Part shown: piece by piece, positions 8,414 to 17,915 of the stretch | Layout: each line of letters begins with the position of its first letter | Position numbering within the stretch: the stretch's first letter is position 1 | Source of the DNA: an uncultured Schlesneria sp. | GTDB lineage: Bacteria > Planctomycetota > Planctomycetia > Planctomycetales > Planctomycetaceae | Length of the DNA: 32,314 nt | Direction of reading: 5' to 3' | Assembly (NCBI GenBank): GCA_903871875.1 | Contig: CAIQIR010000114.1 | Location: forward strand, 1-32,314 | Notes under the pieces: generated by a model | Seen by the model: the letters and a program-made list of their open reading frames with translations, nothing else | Told to the model about the DNA's origin: nothing | The model's database searches: none | Translations under genes and position numbers: made by a program

Positions 8414-9172
8414 CTATTGTCTCGGTGAGCCAAATTGTGCCGGTGTTCCATAAGGTCCGGCCGCGCCGTATTGTCCAGGCGCTCCGTAGAGACCTGGTTG
8501 CTGACCATAGAAGGGTTGTGGACCAGACCCATTTTGCAGCGGGAGATTTTGCGATGGCACCGGTTGCTCGGGCACGGGAGTGATCGACGGTTGTTGTGGA
8601 ACCGGTTCGTTTTGAAAGGTCGGGCCGTTGGCGTATCGATTGTTCGACGAAATACCGCAGCCGTTACGTCGCAAATAGACTTCCTGGAATCGTGAGACGC
8701 CACAATTGGAACCGGCTTCCAGCCCCGCGTCGTAACCAGCGTACCAGTCGTCGATGCAGGGTTGCCCCGCACACGAACGGTAGAACGCGTTCCAGTATTT
8801 GGACGGTGGCACCACGGGCGGTTGTGGTCGGCGGTTCAGTGCCAGATCCTCATAAGCGGCAATGAACCCGCTCTTGAAATGATGCGACAGCGGACGGCCG
8901 CAGTCGTTTCGATAATCGCCAAACGCACGATAAGCGCAGCATTGGCCGCTGAAACGGGTGATATGATAGTCCCAGCAGGGAAAGTAATCACAGGTGTAGG
9001 ATCGATAGGGAATGCAATCGTCGCAATCGCCATTCGATCCCTTGAACCGAATCACTTCCGGCGCCAAGGTGTCGATGCGCGCTTTGACCAGCGATAAGCG
9101 CTGGGGCACTGAGGTGCAATAGCAGCCGGACGCAACGGTCAGTGCACAGAAGGCGAACATCAGCCGTGACAT
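8414..9172 (-). CDS. Cys-rich putative lipoprotein, function unknown
   Basis: This 252-residue exported protein starts with a short hydrophobic signal ending in VASGCYC, a plausible though not textbook lipobox. The mature part has many Cys and aromatic residues (DCDDC, DYFPCWDY, GQCCAYRAFGDYRNDC, CAGQPC), and YWNAFYRSC followed by WYAGYDAGLEAG. From about residue 180 it becomes a Pro/Gln/Gly/Tyr-rich low-complexity tail. The spaced cysteines suggest disulfides in a periplasmic or surface protein. I do not recognise a characterised family. It is convergent with the cycloisomerase gene, with two bases between the stops. The Shine-Dalgarno sequence is weak. Confidence 0.75.
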   Translation of the reverse strand: MSRLMFAFCALTVASGCYCTSVPQRLSLVKARIDTLAPEVIRFKGSNGDCDDCIPYRSYTCDYFPCWDYHITRFSGQCCAYRAFGDYRNDCGRPLSHHFKSGFIAAYEDLALNRRPQPPVVPPSKYWNAFYRSCAGQPCIDDWYAGYDAGLEAGSNCGVSRFQEVYLRRNGCGISSNNRYANGPTFQNEPVPQQPSITPVPEQPVPSQNLPLQNGSGPQPFYGQQPGLYGAPGQYGAAGPYGTPAQFGSPRQ

Positions 9173-9405
9173 GGCACTTCATTTCGGATGGCAGGCGCGC
9201 ATGACCCCAACCGAATCCGTTCGGTGATTCCGATCATGCCTTTTGTGATATCGGAACCGGCCCGGACAACGTCGACGCTTTCGTCCAACTTGCCTGACAA
9301 ACGACTTGTAGCGAAGATCGACAAGACAACGGTCGCGCGGGTTGATCCGATTGTTCCGTCCCGAGAATTTTCCTTCAAGTCGCGTGATCGTGCAAACGGC
9401 GCCTC

Positions 9406-10236
9406 TCAGGACGGCAATTTCCGCAGCAATTGTCGAGCTCGACTTTTCCACCGGCCAAACTTGCGAGCGATCGCGGCAGGGCTACCGTTAACGTCCTGAA
9501 TTAGTCCCTTCGCATGTTCGCGTGCCGCAATCGTATCACCTTGATTTGCGCACAGCCTTGCCAGCAGGTACATCGCTTCAGGATGGCGCCAGCGCCGTAC
9601 ATGCAGCTCAAAATGGGTGCGGGCCGCATCCAGGTCACCCAGCTCGTTCAGCGATCGACCATGCACCAGCGAGACGTCGCCGAATTTGTATTGGGCATCT
9701 TTGTCCAATACCCGTCGCGACAGCGATCGAGCGTCCCCAAACCGCTTTTGGCTCACGGCCACTTGAGCCGATCCCCACAGCGCCTGCAGATTTTGAGGAT
9801 CCTTTTTCAAAGCTCGATCATAAGCCTCACTCGCACGATCCAGTTGCCCGACCTCGCGCAGCGCATCACCCCATTGCACGAACTGATGGGGATTCCCAAT
9901 TTGCTCGGCCGCCGTTTCCAGACGGACCAGTTCCCGTCCCCGCGTCCATCGTCGTAAAAACGCGGGAGCCGGAAACTCTTTGGATGGCAAGTATCGCAGA
10001 ATGAAATAGGCGATGGCGCCAATCGGTTGCGCGATGATCAGAATCCAGATCCAGAACTGCCGATCCGGTTCAGTGCGATAGCAGTGAACCAGCATCCAAA
10101 TCAAAAACCCGAAATAGGGCAAGGTCAGCAGCGAGCCCAAGATTTCCAAAATCGCAATCGTCCACAGAGTGCCGTGATCAAGCGGGGGAACCGGATGATC
10201 GGCCATCTGAGTCGCCACTTGTGCCAGCAGCCACAT
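9406..10236 (-). CDS. Membrane protein with PLDc_N-like anchor and TPR repeats
   Basis: The 276-residue product has two membrane helices at about residues 26-50 and 60-82. The second is part of a PLDc_N-like motif (short charged loop EPDRQFW, then IAQPIGAIAYFILRYLP), a small membrane module found at the N-terminus of many bacterial proteins. Residues 110-260 form about four TPR-like helical pairs (WGDALREVGQLDRASEAYDRAL, GSAQVAVSQKRFGDA, and so on), so the soluble part is likely a protein-protein interaction platform. GAGGA ten bases upstream supports the ATG at 10236. Nothing ties it to a specific partner. The neighbouring Cys-rich lipoprotein gene lies 233 bases downstream and the PQQ gene is divergent. 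Confidence 0.82.
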   Translation of the reverse strand: MWLLAQVATQMADHPVPPLDHGTLWTIAILEILGSLLTLPYFGFLIWMLVHCYRTEPDRQFWIWILIIAQPIGAIAYFILRYLPSKEFPAPAFLRRWTRGRELVRLETAAEQIGNPHQFVQWGDALREVGQLDRASEAYDRALKKDPQNLQALWGSAQVAVSQKRFGDARSLSRRVLDKDAQYKFGDVSLVHGRSLNELGDLDAARTHFELHVRRWRHPEAMYLLARLCANQGDTIAAREHAKGLIQDVNGSPAAIARKFGRWKSRARQLLRKLPS

Positions 10237-10497
10237 GGATCACATTCCTCGAAAGAAAAAACAAAGACATGAACTGAAGTTTTCAGGATACCAAGAGACT
10301 CTCACGATCTCGACCACCGCCTGTCAAAAAAATGTCACGGTGTCGGCCATCGCCGCATCGACCTCGGTCCTCGGCATTCGAGCGTGTGAAACCGCGCTCG
10401 AAAGTGCGATGACGACCGGCGGTCGGTACAATCCGGCCCGTGACATGAGCCCTGTTGATCGACGGGCGGTCGCGCGATTTAAGGTCCTGTATCGGGA

Positions 10498-11751
10498 ATG
10501 AATTTGATGTTTCCTCTCGTTCGATTGACGTTCGTCTTTCTGGTCGCGATCGCGTGGACATCGTGTGGACCAGCCAAGGGGGGCGATTGGCCGCAGATCA
10601 TGGGCCCCCATCGAAACGGCTTGGCCGAGGAAGAACGGCTGACGGACAAATGGCCTGAACGTGGCCCCACAAAAGTTTGGGACGCAAAAATCGGATCGGG
10701 CTTTGCGGGCGTCGCGGTCTCGGGGACGACAGCAGTGTTGTTTCATCGCGAGGGAGCCAACGACAAGCTCACCGCGTTCAACAGCACCACGGGCAAGGAA
10801 CTATGGTCGACAACTTTTCCCAGCTCCTTTCGACCGCAAATCGTCGAGGACGACGGGCCACGTGCTGTCCCAACGATTCATGACGGATCGATCTATGCCT
10901 ATTCCGCACAGGGCCGGTTGTACGGCGTCGATCTGAAGACCGGTGCAAAGAAATGGGAGCGAAAGGCACTGAATGATTTCGGGGCCGATAGCGGATACTT
11001 TGGAGCCGGTTCCGCGCCGCTGGTCGAAGGATCGCTGCTGATTGTAAACGTCGGCGGCGATAAGAAAAAAGCCGGCATCGTGGCGTTTCATCTCGACTCG
11101 GGCGACACCGCCTGGACAGCGGTGAACGATCAGGCCAGCTACTCGGCTCCGATTGCCGCCACGATCGACGGGGTCAGGCACCTCTTGTGCGTGACTCGTT
11201 TAAACTTCGTTTCGCTGGATCCACTGACGGGGAAAGAGCGATTTCGCACGCCGTTTGGCCAACGAGGCCCGACCGTTAACGGCGCGATACCCCTGATTTC
11301 GGGCAAGCATGTGCTGTTGACGGCCAGCTATGGTATTGGTGCCGAATGGCTGGAAGTGGGTGCCACGAAAGTCGACGTCGTTTGGAATGATGAGATTCTC
11401 TCCAGCCAATACACCACGCCCCTGCTACACGACGGAGCCGTCTACGGCGTGGATGGTCGGCAGGATGGCGGTCCAGTGGCGCTGAAATGCTTCGATCCGG
11501 TGACTCGTCACGAGTTCTGGTCCGAGCCGGGACTCAAATATTCCACGTTGATCGGCGCCGATGGCAAGCTGTTGATGATGCAAACCGACGGCGTATTGAA
11601 GATGATCCAGCTGTCGAAAGCGGGATACCAGGAACTCGGATCGGCGACGCTGTTGTCAGGAACAACCCGTGCTCTGCCGGCTTTGTCGGAGGGACGATTT
11701 TACGTTCGTAATGAATCGAGACTGGTGTGCGTCGATCTCGGCGGCCATTGA
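10498..11751 (+). CDS. Exported PQQ-like (BamB-type) beta-propeller protein
   Basis: This 417-residue exported protein has a hydrophobic N-terminal signal (about residues 5-22, then TSC), followed by DWPQIMGPHRNGL, an opening common in planctomycete PQQ-like repeat proteins. Propeller blades show repeated patterns such as AFNSTTGKELWSTTF, LYGVDLKTGAKKWERK, FHLDSGDTAWTA and FDPVTRHEFWSEP. These are the Trp-rich strands of PQQ/WD-like beta-propellers. PQQ binding itself is not implied, and no dehydrogenase catalytic residues are evident. The ATG at 10507 has better Shine-Dalgarno spacing (GGGA nine bases upstream) than the one at 10498, so the protein may start three codons later. The role is unknown, probably periplasmic scaffolding or sugar/alcohol-related. 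Confidence 0.87.
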   Translation: MNLMFPLVRLTFVFLVAIAWTSCGPAKGGDWPQIMGPHRNGLAEEERLTDKWPERGPTKVWDAKIGSGFAGVAVSGTTAVLFHREGANDKLTAFNSTTGKELWSTTFPSSFRPQIVEDDGPRAVPTIHDGSIYAYSAQGRLYGVDLKTGAKKWERKALNDFGADSGYFGAGSAPLVEGSLLIVNVGGDKKKAGIVAFHLDSGDTAWTAVNDQASYSAPIAATIDGVRHLLCVTRLNFVSLDPLTGKERFRTPFGQRGPTVNGAIPLISGKHVLLTASYGIGAEWLEVGATKVDVVWNDEILSSQYTTPLLHDGAVYGVDGRQDGGPVALKCFDPVTRHEFWSEPGLKYSTLIGADGKLLMMQTDGVLKMIQLSKAGYQELGSATLLSGTTRALPALSEGRFYVRNESRLVCVDLGGH

Positions 11752-11789
11752 ATCAGCTGAGCAGGCCGAGCAATCAAGACGATCCCTCG

Positions 11790-11803
11790 CGAGAACAATC
11801 TCG
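11790..11803. terminator. Weak hairpin between convergent PQQ and autotransporter genes
   Basis: CGAGA-ACAA-TCTCG forms a five-base-pair stem with a tetraloop in the 97-base gap between the two convergent stop codons. It lacks a U-tract, so it is only a weak candidate terminator. Confidence 0.2.
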
Positions 11804-11848
11804 ATGGCTGGTCGTCCCCGATTGATCGCGTGCATCGATCTCAGCGGA

Positions 11849-14800
11849 TTATTGCACTGTGTAGCCATTGACGAAGAACTGACCCGTTCGCGAACCGTTG
11901 AGGAACACCCAGGTCGAAGACGGGACCAAGACGCTGGGCAGCGTGTTGGAACCGTTAATGGTGACCGCATTACTAAGCGCTCCCTGAAGATGGATCGTTC
12001 CCAGAATGTTCTGGAAATCGATCCCCTGGCCAGTGAGTGCCGTATTGGGCGCGGTGTTCACGGAAATCGTATTGTTGCTGAGCGTCACGAACGCCGGGGC
12101 CTGCAGGATTTTGAAGACCACACCCTGATCGACGTTTTGTCCAGTCATATTGATAATGTTGTCGGTCAGGTTGATGTTGGAAGAGGTCGTCGTGGAATTC
12201 AGCACCGAGAACTGCATCCCGATATCATTGTTTGCGATCACTGTGGCGGGAGACGTCGTGAAGTTAAACGTGTTGGCGGTACTGGTGCCATTCGAGTTGA
12301 GCAAACTGGCGATCGTCAGGTCGGTGGGATCAAGATTGTTGACAAAAATACCGGTGTTACCACCGCCATTGCCAGTGACGGTGTTGCCCAGGATGAAGTA
12401 ACTCGTCAGGTACGTGACATCCGGATTCTGCATCGAGATCGCTCGATCAAAACCAGCCAGGGTGATCGTATTCGCATTGATATTACCCGATTCCGGACCA
12501 GACCAGTTGACGGCCAGCGAATTCACGGGGTTCGAAATCGAGAGCCCGGTCTGAGTGATTTCCGAGTTGTTGGTGAAATTGAAAGCCAATGGTGTCACGA
12601 TTTGCGTGTTACTGGATGTCTGAACCTTGAGCGTCGCGCCGCCACTGTCGACGACCACCAGGTCACCCGCTCCCGCAGCACCGATAAACCCGGCTGACTG
12701 ACCGGCGGTCGTGGTATTGTTGTTGACAATATTCCAGACGTACGAATCCTTGGTGGCGTTCGTAGTCACCGTGTTTCCGGGCAGCAGAATGCCATTTCCA
12801 GGTAGCGTGGCGTCGACCGTCAAATGAATGGCATTGTCTTGGCGGGTTGTGCCGTTGCTGTTGAAATTCGAAGTGTTGATGTCGATTCGTGGGATACTGG
12901 TCGCCAGGATACCGTCATGTGTATTTTGGCTGATGTCCGAGTTCGTCACCGACAGTTGCAACAGCCCCGTAGCCGTCACACCGTTCGTCAAGTTCTGATC
13001 GAGCGCGATTTGATTCAGGCTGACATCCCCGGTTTGTAGAGTAGCGCCGCTTTGCGAGATGGCCACACCAGATCCCGCGGCACCGGTGATCGTTCCACCA
13101 GATCGCAGGGGAGACCCGGTTTGGCCCAGCACTTCGAACATGAAATCGTTCAAGACCGATGCGCCCAATTGGGTGAACGACTGGTTGTTCACCAGGGTAA
13201 TCCCGTTGCCGTTGGCAGCAATACCAGTTCCGGTTCCAGCGAGTGCGTTCGTACTGTTCACCTGGTTCAAATCCACCTTGATGATCGAGTTCTCGATATC
13301 CACGGCGGTACCTCCCGTCGCCGACACCGTCGATTGGGTGCCCGTCGACAAGGTGGTGCCAAGGATTCTGAGTCCCGTCAGAACAGCCGTCGTTCCAGAT
13401 CCTGTGAGGGTTCCTTCGTTATTCACATACAGTGCAGTGTAGTTTTGCGGATTGACTGTCGTGGTGGTATTGGTGGTCGCACTGGTGATATCCAGTGTCG
13501 CGATCGTCACGTTGGCCGGATTGACGTCAGCCCCCGTGCCGCCGATATTGACGCCGACACCACCAAAGGTGGGATCTGAGCTGGGGCCGGTCGCTCCCAG
13601 AACATTGAGTGTCGCGAATGTGACGGATGCCGCCAGGTTGGTGTTCCCGCGAATATCGACACCGGGTAGTGAGACGGGCGCGGCAACACCAGCAACGGTG
13701 CGATTGTTATTGATCGTCGTGATGCCGTTGAAACTGACAGAACCTTTGTTCCGCAAGACCTCAATCCCGATGTTGCCTCGCTGGTTAATCGTCAACGTGT
13801 TGGCCGAAGAACCATTGAACGAGACTGTTGACTTATCATCGAGGACCTCGATACCGATGCCCGAAGTACCAGTGATGAGGGTGTTACCCGTCACTGTAAA
13901 ATGCCCCGTATTGTCGATCGGGTTTCCGCTACCGTCGGTCGCGATCGTTCCGATCAAGACCCCTTGATTACCATTGGTGATTGTCAGGGCCGGGTTACTG
14001 GTCGAAGTAAACGAGACGTCACCGGAACTGCCTTGGTACTCAACAGCGGCCAGAGTGATGGGGTGTATGGGGGTCGCACTGGCCGCGATACTGACAGGCG
14101 TTTCGAAGATCACAGTGCCCGCATTGTCGTTCAGATAGATACCCCGTGATTGCCGATTGGTGATCGCAATCCCCGGGGTCGTGCCAGTACTGGAAGCACT
14201 TCCAGGATTGGTGAACAGCACGAAACCACCGGCCGCAATATTCTGGATCAGGATCGAATCTCCGGCCGACCCATTGATGGCATAGGCACCATTGCCAGTG
14301 ACAATCCCGGTATCGCCAAGAATCGAAATTCCGATCCCCAGGCTGTTTGTAATGTTGGCATCACCCATCGCCACCCCGCCGGCATCATTGGTAATCACGA
14401 TACCACGTCCACTTGTGTCATTAACCGTGGACCCGGTGAAGTTGATGAGACTGCCGACTTGCGTTTGCTCGACAAGTAATGCGATGCCTCCGGTATTGTT
14501 GATCGTACCGGGAGTAGGAATCGGTTGATTCTGACTGTTGACAGTATCGCTGAGTGGATCTGAAGAGAAAATAATTCTGCCGGTTTGGGTGGTACCGTTG
14601 ATGTGAAATGTCGTGAGATTGCCGGTCGAGTCGTTGATGGTGTCACCCAGAAACTTGATCATACCGGTCGTATTCTCGAGTAGCACGCTTTCGCCAATCG
14701 AACCGGTGACGGTGTCTTGCCGCACCAGAGCGTTGGAAATTCCCGAACCGAGAATTCCGACACCCGAACTATTCGTGATACTGAATCCGCTGAATTCCGA

Positions 14801-16465
14801 ATTGTTCGCCAGAACAACTCCAGAACCAGGCGAGTCGGTAAAGAGGGGAGCGACCCCCGCAGGATTGCCCAGGGCGTCAAACGTCACGTGAGGCAAGTTC
14901 AACAATCCGGCTGGCGTGTTGACCTGGTGTTCGACGTTCGCCGATTCCCCCAGCACTCGCACGTTTTGTTGAAGATTGACTTGCTGGCCGGTGTACTGGC
15001 TGTTGGCGTGGACAAAAATAATGTCATCACCCGACGAGGCGGTTCCGGCAGCGGAAATCGCATTCTGGGCATCGACAAAGCTCTGGAACGGATTCTTGAT
15101 CGATCCGTCGCCGATCACGCCGCCCACGGAGGGGCCCGTCGCACTACTATCCACATGCTCGAAGAAATAAGGGTTGCCGGTCGTCGGGTCGGTCACGGTC
15201 ACACCCTTCAGCGTCTGAGTCGTTATCCCCACCACCATGTTGTACTGGCGTTGAACGGGGGTGGTCATGCGGCTGTACTGGGACTTGCGTTCTTCAGGCG
15301 GCTGGCGATAACCACCGAAGGCCCACGTGGCACCGAACACGACATTTGTTTTGAACTGTTGATCGTTGGAAACTTGCAGGTTCAAGGTCACACTGGGGAT
15401 GACGTTGGCCTGAATTCGCGTCTTCCAGCCACCGAAGCTGGGGATGCTCGACCCTTCAAACCAATAGCCGCCACCGAAGACGCGAACGTCGTGACGTTCG
15501 GCCACGCGACCGGGAATTGGTATGCCGATTTCTGAATCGAATCCATGCAGCGCATTGGCCAACGTTTTCAACTGATCGACCAATAGAATGTGGCCTTGGA
15601 AAACCTGTGTTCCATTGATGTTGGCAAGCCCCAACTGTTGCGAGGACGGGCCTGTGGGCAAATAGGCATTTGCACGAACGTCGTAGAGGGCCCCTAACGA
15701 CTCAACGCCAAACCCCACTTCGCGGAACGTGGCACCGCTGAGGTTGTCATAGTCGAAGTAGGCGTTCACACCCAGAATTCGATCGAAGCTGGGCAGGTAG
15801 CGGCGATAGCCACCACCGAAGTTGCCGCCGAATTTGCTCTTCGTATCCGAGAATCCGCGGATGTCGCTGAAGAACAGATTATTGTCCAGGAATGCATAGG
15901 GCATCATTTCGATCGGGAAGATCGGATGCTCGCGACCGATCGCCGGTCCCGTAATTGCGCTGGCCCGAAACTGGGCTCCGTACGCTTCACCAGATCGACC
16001 GGTAAATCGGTCATCCGTCAAAAAGCTTCCACTTCCGCCTTGTCCACCCGATCCAAATACCTGATTGGGAGCCAGCGTCGGGGTCTGTCCCGGTGGCGTC
16101 GACGAATCGGGATTGCCGGAATAGTCCGCAGGGCTGGGTGGAACGACCGAGTTCGGTCCAAAATCCGTCGGTGACGACTGGCTACGGAAAATCAGCGACG
16201 ACGAACTGGCCTGACCAACAGGGATAATTCGCGACAGCAATGTTTTACGACGTTTCGGCGGAGCCGGGGGAGGTGGATTGGCCGCATCGTCACCAGTTTC
16301 GGAAGCCCTTTCCAGAGAGTCCCTTACGACGCCAGAAGAATCCGAAGCGTCCTGACCACAAATGATCTGCCAGGGAACTGCGGCCAAAAGGCCAAAACAG
16401 ATCCACAGCAGGCACTGCATGGACAGGCCAGTTCGGTAAGAACGTCGAGGGAGCGACACGTGCAT
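11849..16465 (-). CDS. Inverse-autotransporter-like outer-membrane protein with giant beta-helix passenger
   Basis: This is a 1538-residue putative surface protein. Residues 17-37 form a signal peptide after a basic n-region, and residues 40-160 are a Pro/Ser/Gly-rich linker. Residues 185-390 have the alternating aromatic/Gly strands of an inverse-autotransporter (intimin-like) barrel: MPYAFLDNNLFFSD, GGYRRYL, ILGVNAYFDYD, ALHGFDSEIGIPIPG and FGGGYWFEG, ending VVFGATWAFGG. A beta-helix entry motif (GDGSIKNPFQSFVDAQ) is at about 452-467. The remaining thousand-plus residues are imperfect repeats of about 30 residues, rich in Gly, Asn, Thr, Ile and Val (GIGIEVL..KSTVSFNG, NIGIEVLRNKGSVSFNG), consistent with a right-handed parallel beta-helix. 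AGAGG seven bases before the ATG supports the start. No catalytic motif or C-terminal barrel is seen. Adhesion or surface display is inference. Confidence 0.85.
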   Translation of the reverse strand: MHVSLPRRSYRTGLSMQCLLWICFGLLAAVPWQIICGQDASDSSGVVRDSLERASETGDDAANPPPPAPPKRRKTLLSRIIPVGQASSSSLIFRSQSSPTDFGPNSVVPPSPADYSGNPDSSTPPGQTPTLAPNQVFGSGGQGGSGSFLTDDRFTGRSGEAYGAQFRASAITGPAIGREHPIFPIEMMPYAFLDNNLFFSDIRGFSDTKSKFGGNFGGGYRRYLPSFDRILGVNAYFDYDNLSGATFREVGFGVESLGALYDVRANAYLPTGPSSQQLGLANINGTQVFQGHILLVDQLKTLANALHGFDSEIGIPIPGRVAERHDVRVFGGGYWFEGSSIPSFGGWKTRIQANVIPSVTLNLQVSNDQQFKTNVVFGATWAFGGYRQPPEERKSQYSRMTTPVQRQYNMVVGITTQTLKGVTVTDPTTGNPYFFEHVDSSATGPSVGGVIGDGSIKNPFQSFVDAQNAISAAGTASSGDDIIFVHANSQYTGQQVNLQQNVRVLGESANVEHQVNTPAGLLNLPHVTFDALGNPAGVAPLFTDSPGSGVVLANNSEFSGFSITNSSGVGILGSGISNALVRQDTVTGSIGESVLLENTTGMIKFLGDTINDSTGNLTTFHINGTTQTGRIIFSSDPLSDTVNSQNQPIPTPGTINNTGGIALLVEQTQVGSLINFTGSTVNDTSGRGIVITNDAGGVAMGDANITNSLGIGISILGDTGIVTGNGAYAINGSAGDSILIQNIAAGGFVLFTNPGSASSTGTTPGIAITNRQSRGIYLNDNAGTVIFETPVSIAASATPIHPITLAAVEYQGSSGDVSFTSTSNPALTITNGNQGVLIGTIATDGSGNPIDNTGHFTVTGNTLITGTSGIGIEVLDDKSTVSFNGSSANTLTINQRGNIGIEVLRNKGSVSFNGITTINNNRTVAGVAAPVSLPGVDIRGNTNLAASVTFATLNVLGATGPSSDPTFGGVGVNIGGTGADVNPANVTIATLDITSATTNTTTTVNPQNYTALYVNNEGTLTGSGTTAVLTGLRILGTTLSTGTQSTVSATGGTAVDIENSIIKVDLNQVNSTNALAGTGTGIAANGNGITLVNNQSFTQLGASVLNDFMFEVLGQTGSPLRSGGTITGAAGSGVAISQSGATLQTGDVSLNQIALDQNLTNGVTATGLLQLSVTNSDISQNTHDGILATSIPRIDINTSNFNSNGTTRQDNAIHLTVDATLPGNGILLPGNTVTTNATKDSYVWNIVNNNTTTAGQSAGFIGAAGAGDLVVVDSGGATLKVQTSSNTQIVTPLAFNFTNNSEITQTGLSISNPVNSLAVNWSGPESGNINANTITLAGFDRAISMQNPDVTYLTSYFILGNTVTGNGGGNTGIFVNNLDPTDLTIASLLNSNGTSTANTFNFTTSPATVIANNDIGMQFSVLNSTTTSSNINLTDNIINMTGQNVDQGVVFKILQAPAFVTLSNNTISVNTAPNTALTGQGIDFQNILGTIHLQGALSNAVTINGSNTLPSVLVPSSTWVFLNGSRTGQFFVNGYTVQ

Positions 16466-16573
16466 CGAGGCACCTCTACGGTGGCAGGCTGGGCGCGGAA
16501 TTCACCGCGACCGGTCTTCGGACGAAGGAGACGTGCAAACGGAAATGTTACGGAAGGGAGAGAAGAGGGAGGC

Positions 16574-16602
16574 GTTGTAGCGGTGTCATTAAATCGCATC
16601 AA
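16574..16602 (-). promoter_or_regulatory. Candidate sigma70-type promoter for the autotransporter gene
   Basis: On the minus strand TTGATG (16597-16602) and TACAAC (16574-16579) are separated by 17 bases, about 110 bases before the autotransporter ATG. Each hexamer matches four of six consensus positions. Planctomycete promoters are poorly characterised, so this is tentative. Confidence 0.3.
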
Positions 16603-16725
16603 CCCGAATAAAGGGTCGATTGATGGACTGTTGCCCCATTTCTCAGGCAATTCACTACCAACACCAGCACGAACTGCCGGAGAAATGGACGTCCCGAGGC
16701 GAACAGGTGGTGTCAGCGGGCTGAT

Positions 16726-17817
16726 TTAGCTCGTTTCGCCTAGCGGCGAGACAGGTTCCGACCAGCGGCAGAGAGCGATTCCCAGACCGTACAGCAGTAG
16801 CAGTGGCACCATCATCATCATCATGGTGGCCGGATCGGGTGTGGGGGTCAGAACCATCGAGATAATGGAAATGGCCAATACGGCCAGTTTCCACTGGGCC
16901 AGGTAATGTTCCGCCTTAAAGACGTTGATTTTCGTCAAAAACAACATCACCAGCGGTAATTGGAAGCTGATGCCGAACATCAAAGGCAACATCACGGCAA
17001 AGCTGATCCACTCAGAAATTCGAATCTGAGCCGTCAACAACATCCGTGAGTTAAAACCCAACAGGAAATCGAGCACCACCGGCAACACGGCATAGAAGCA
17101 GAAAGCGACTCCGCCCAGGAACAGCACGATGCTCATCGGCAAATAAGTATGGACATATTTGCGTTCGTGCGGATAAAGTCCCGCCGCCACAAACAGCCAC
17201 AATTGATAGAAAATCCACGGACTGGAAATAATCAGGCCCGCGATGAAGGACACCTTCATATAGGTCATGAACGCTTCTTGCACGTTCAACGTGACCGGTT
17301 GATTGATCCTGGCCTCGGTTTGTCGGACTTGTCCGAAGATCTCCGAGCTGACCGGCAATTTGACCGGCGGCAATTCCCTGGTCGCTTCAGTCGGTTCCGG
17401 AATCTTGTCGGGCATGACGCTATGTAAGGTGGCGACCAGATCGTAGGGCGCGATTTCCAGGACAATCGCTTTTTTCTGGGTTTCTGTCAGCGATTCTTCC
17501 GTCTGCATGGCAGTCTGGGTTTCGGTACTGATCGTCGGGGGCATGAACTGGTTCTTGACGCCCGTCCAGATCGAATCCCACAGGTCGAACCCTTTAATGT
17601 CGTCTTTGACCTGGGCTCGATTAGAGTAGTCAGCTCGACGCAAAGCCGCATCGATCGGCTGGCGGATCATTCGCACCAGCTGTTCTCCAAAAATCAGCGA
17701 GAACAACACGCAAACGGCCAAACCCAGCAGGGCGCGAATCAGATGAAAGCGCAGCACCTCAAGATGCTCGCCAAACGTCATCGTCGAATCGTCAAACAAA
17801 TCTTTGTCGGTCGCCAT
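16726..17817 (-). CDS. tatC: Sec-independent translocase subunit TatC with enlarged first periplasmic loop
   Basis: TatC is the core receptor of the twin-arginine translocase, which exports folded proteins across the inner membrane. Diagnostic features are FGEHLEVLRFHLIRAL at residues 15-30, TM1 to about residue 50, then EAFMTYMKVSFIAGLIISSPWIFYQLWLFVAAGLYPHERKY (181-221) with the conserved Glu of the HER motif, and the later TM segments up to about residue 350. TatC is normally about 250 residues; this one has 363. The excess is one hydrophilic block at about residues 55-180, between TM1 and TM2, which faces the periplasm. Near the C-terminus five consecutive Met codons form an ATG microsatellite. 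No tatA or tatB gene is adjacent. A candidate promoter and a leader hairpin lie upstream. Confidence 0.95.
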   Translation of the reverse strand: MATDKDLFDDSTMTFGEHLEVLRFHLIRALLGLAVCVLFSLIFGEQLVRMIRQPIDAALRRADYSNRAQVKDDIKGFDLWDSIWTGVKNQFMPPTISTETQTAMQTEESLTETQKKAIVLEIAPYDLVATLHSVMPDKIPEPTEATRELPPVKLPVSSEIFGQVRQTEARINQPVTLNVQEAFMTYMKVSFIAGLIISSPWIFYQLWLFVAAGLYPHERKYVHTYLPMSIVLFLGGVAFCFYAVLPVVLDFLLGFNSRMLLTAQIRISEWISFAVMLPLMFGISFQLPLVMLFLTKINVFKAEHYLAQWKLAVLAISIISMVLTPTPDPATMMMMMVPLLLLYGLGIALCRWSEPVSPLGETS

Positions 17818-17915
17818 CAGTTCGTACTCCTGCCGCAGAAGTGGGCTTCAAGAGGTCACATCCCCTGCCAGGGTCCGTGTCCACAAGAAACGTTCGAGGA
17901 ACCAAACCGCAGATT

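Noticed and set aside
11669-12697. 342-codon plus-strand frame inside the autotransporter gene
   Set aside because: It is the antisense shadow of the repetitive passenger and has no domain or start signal of its own.
14717-15535. 272-codon plus-strand frame inside the autotransporter gene
   Set aside because: Antisense shadow of the barrel and early passenger; Arg/His-rich with no recognisable motif.
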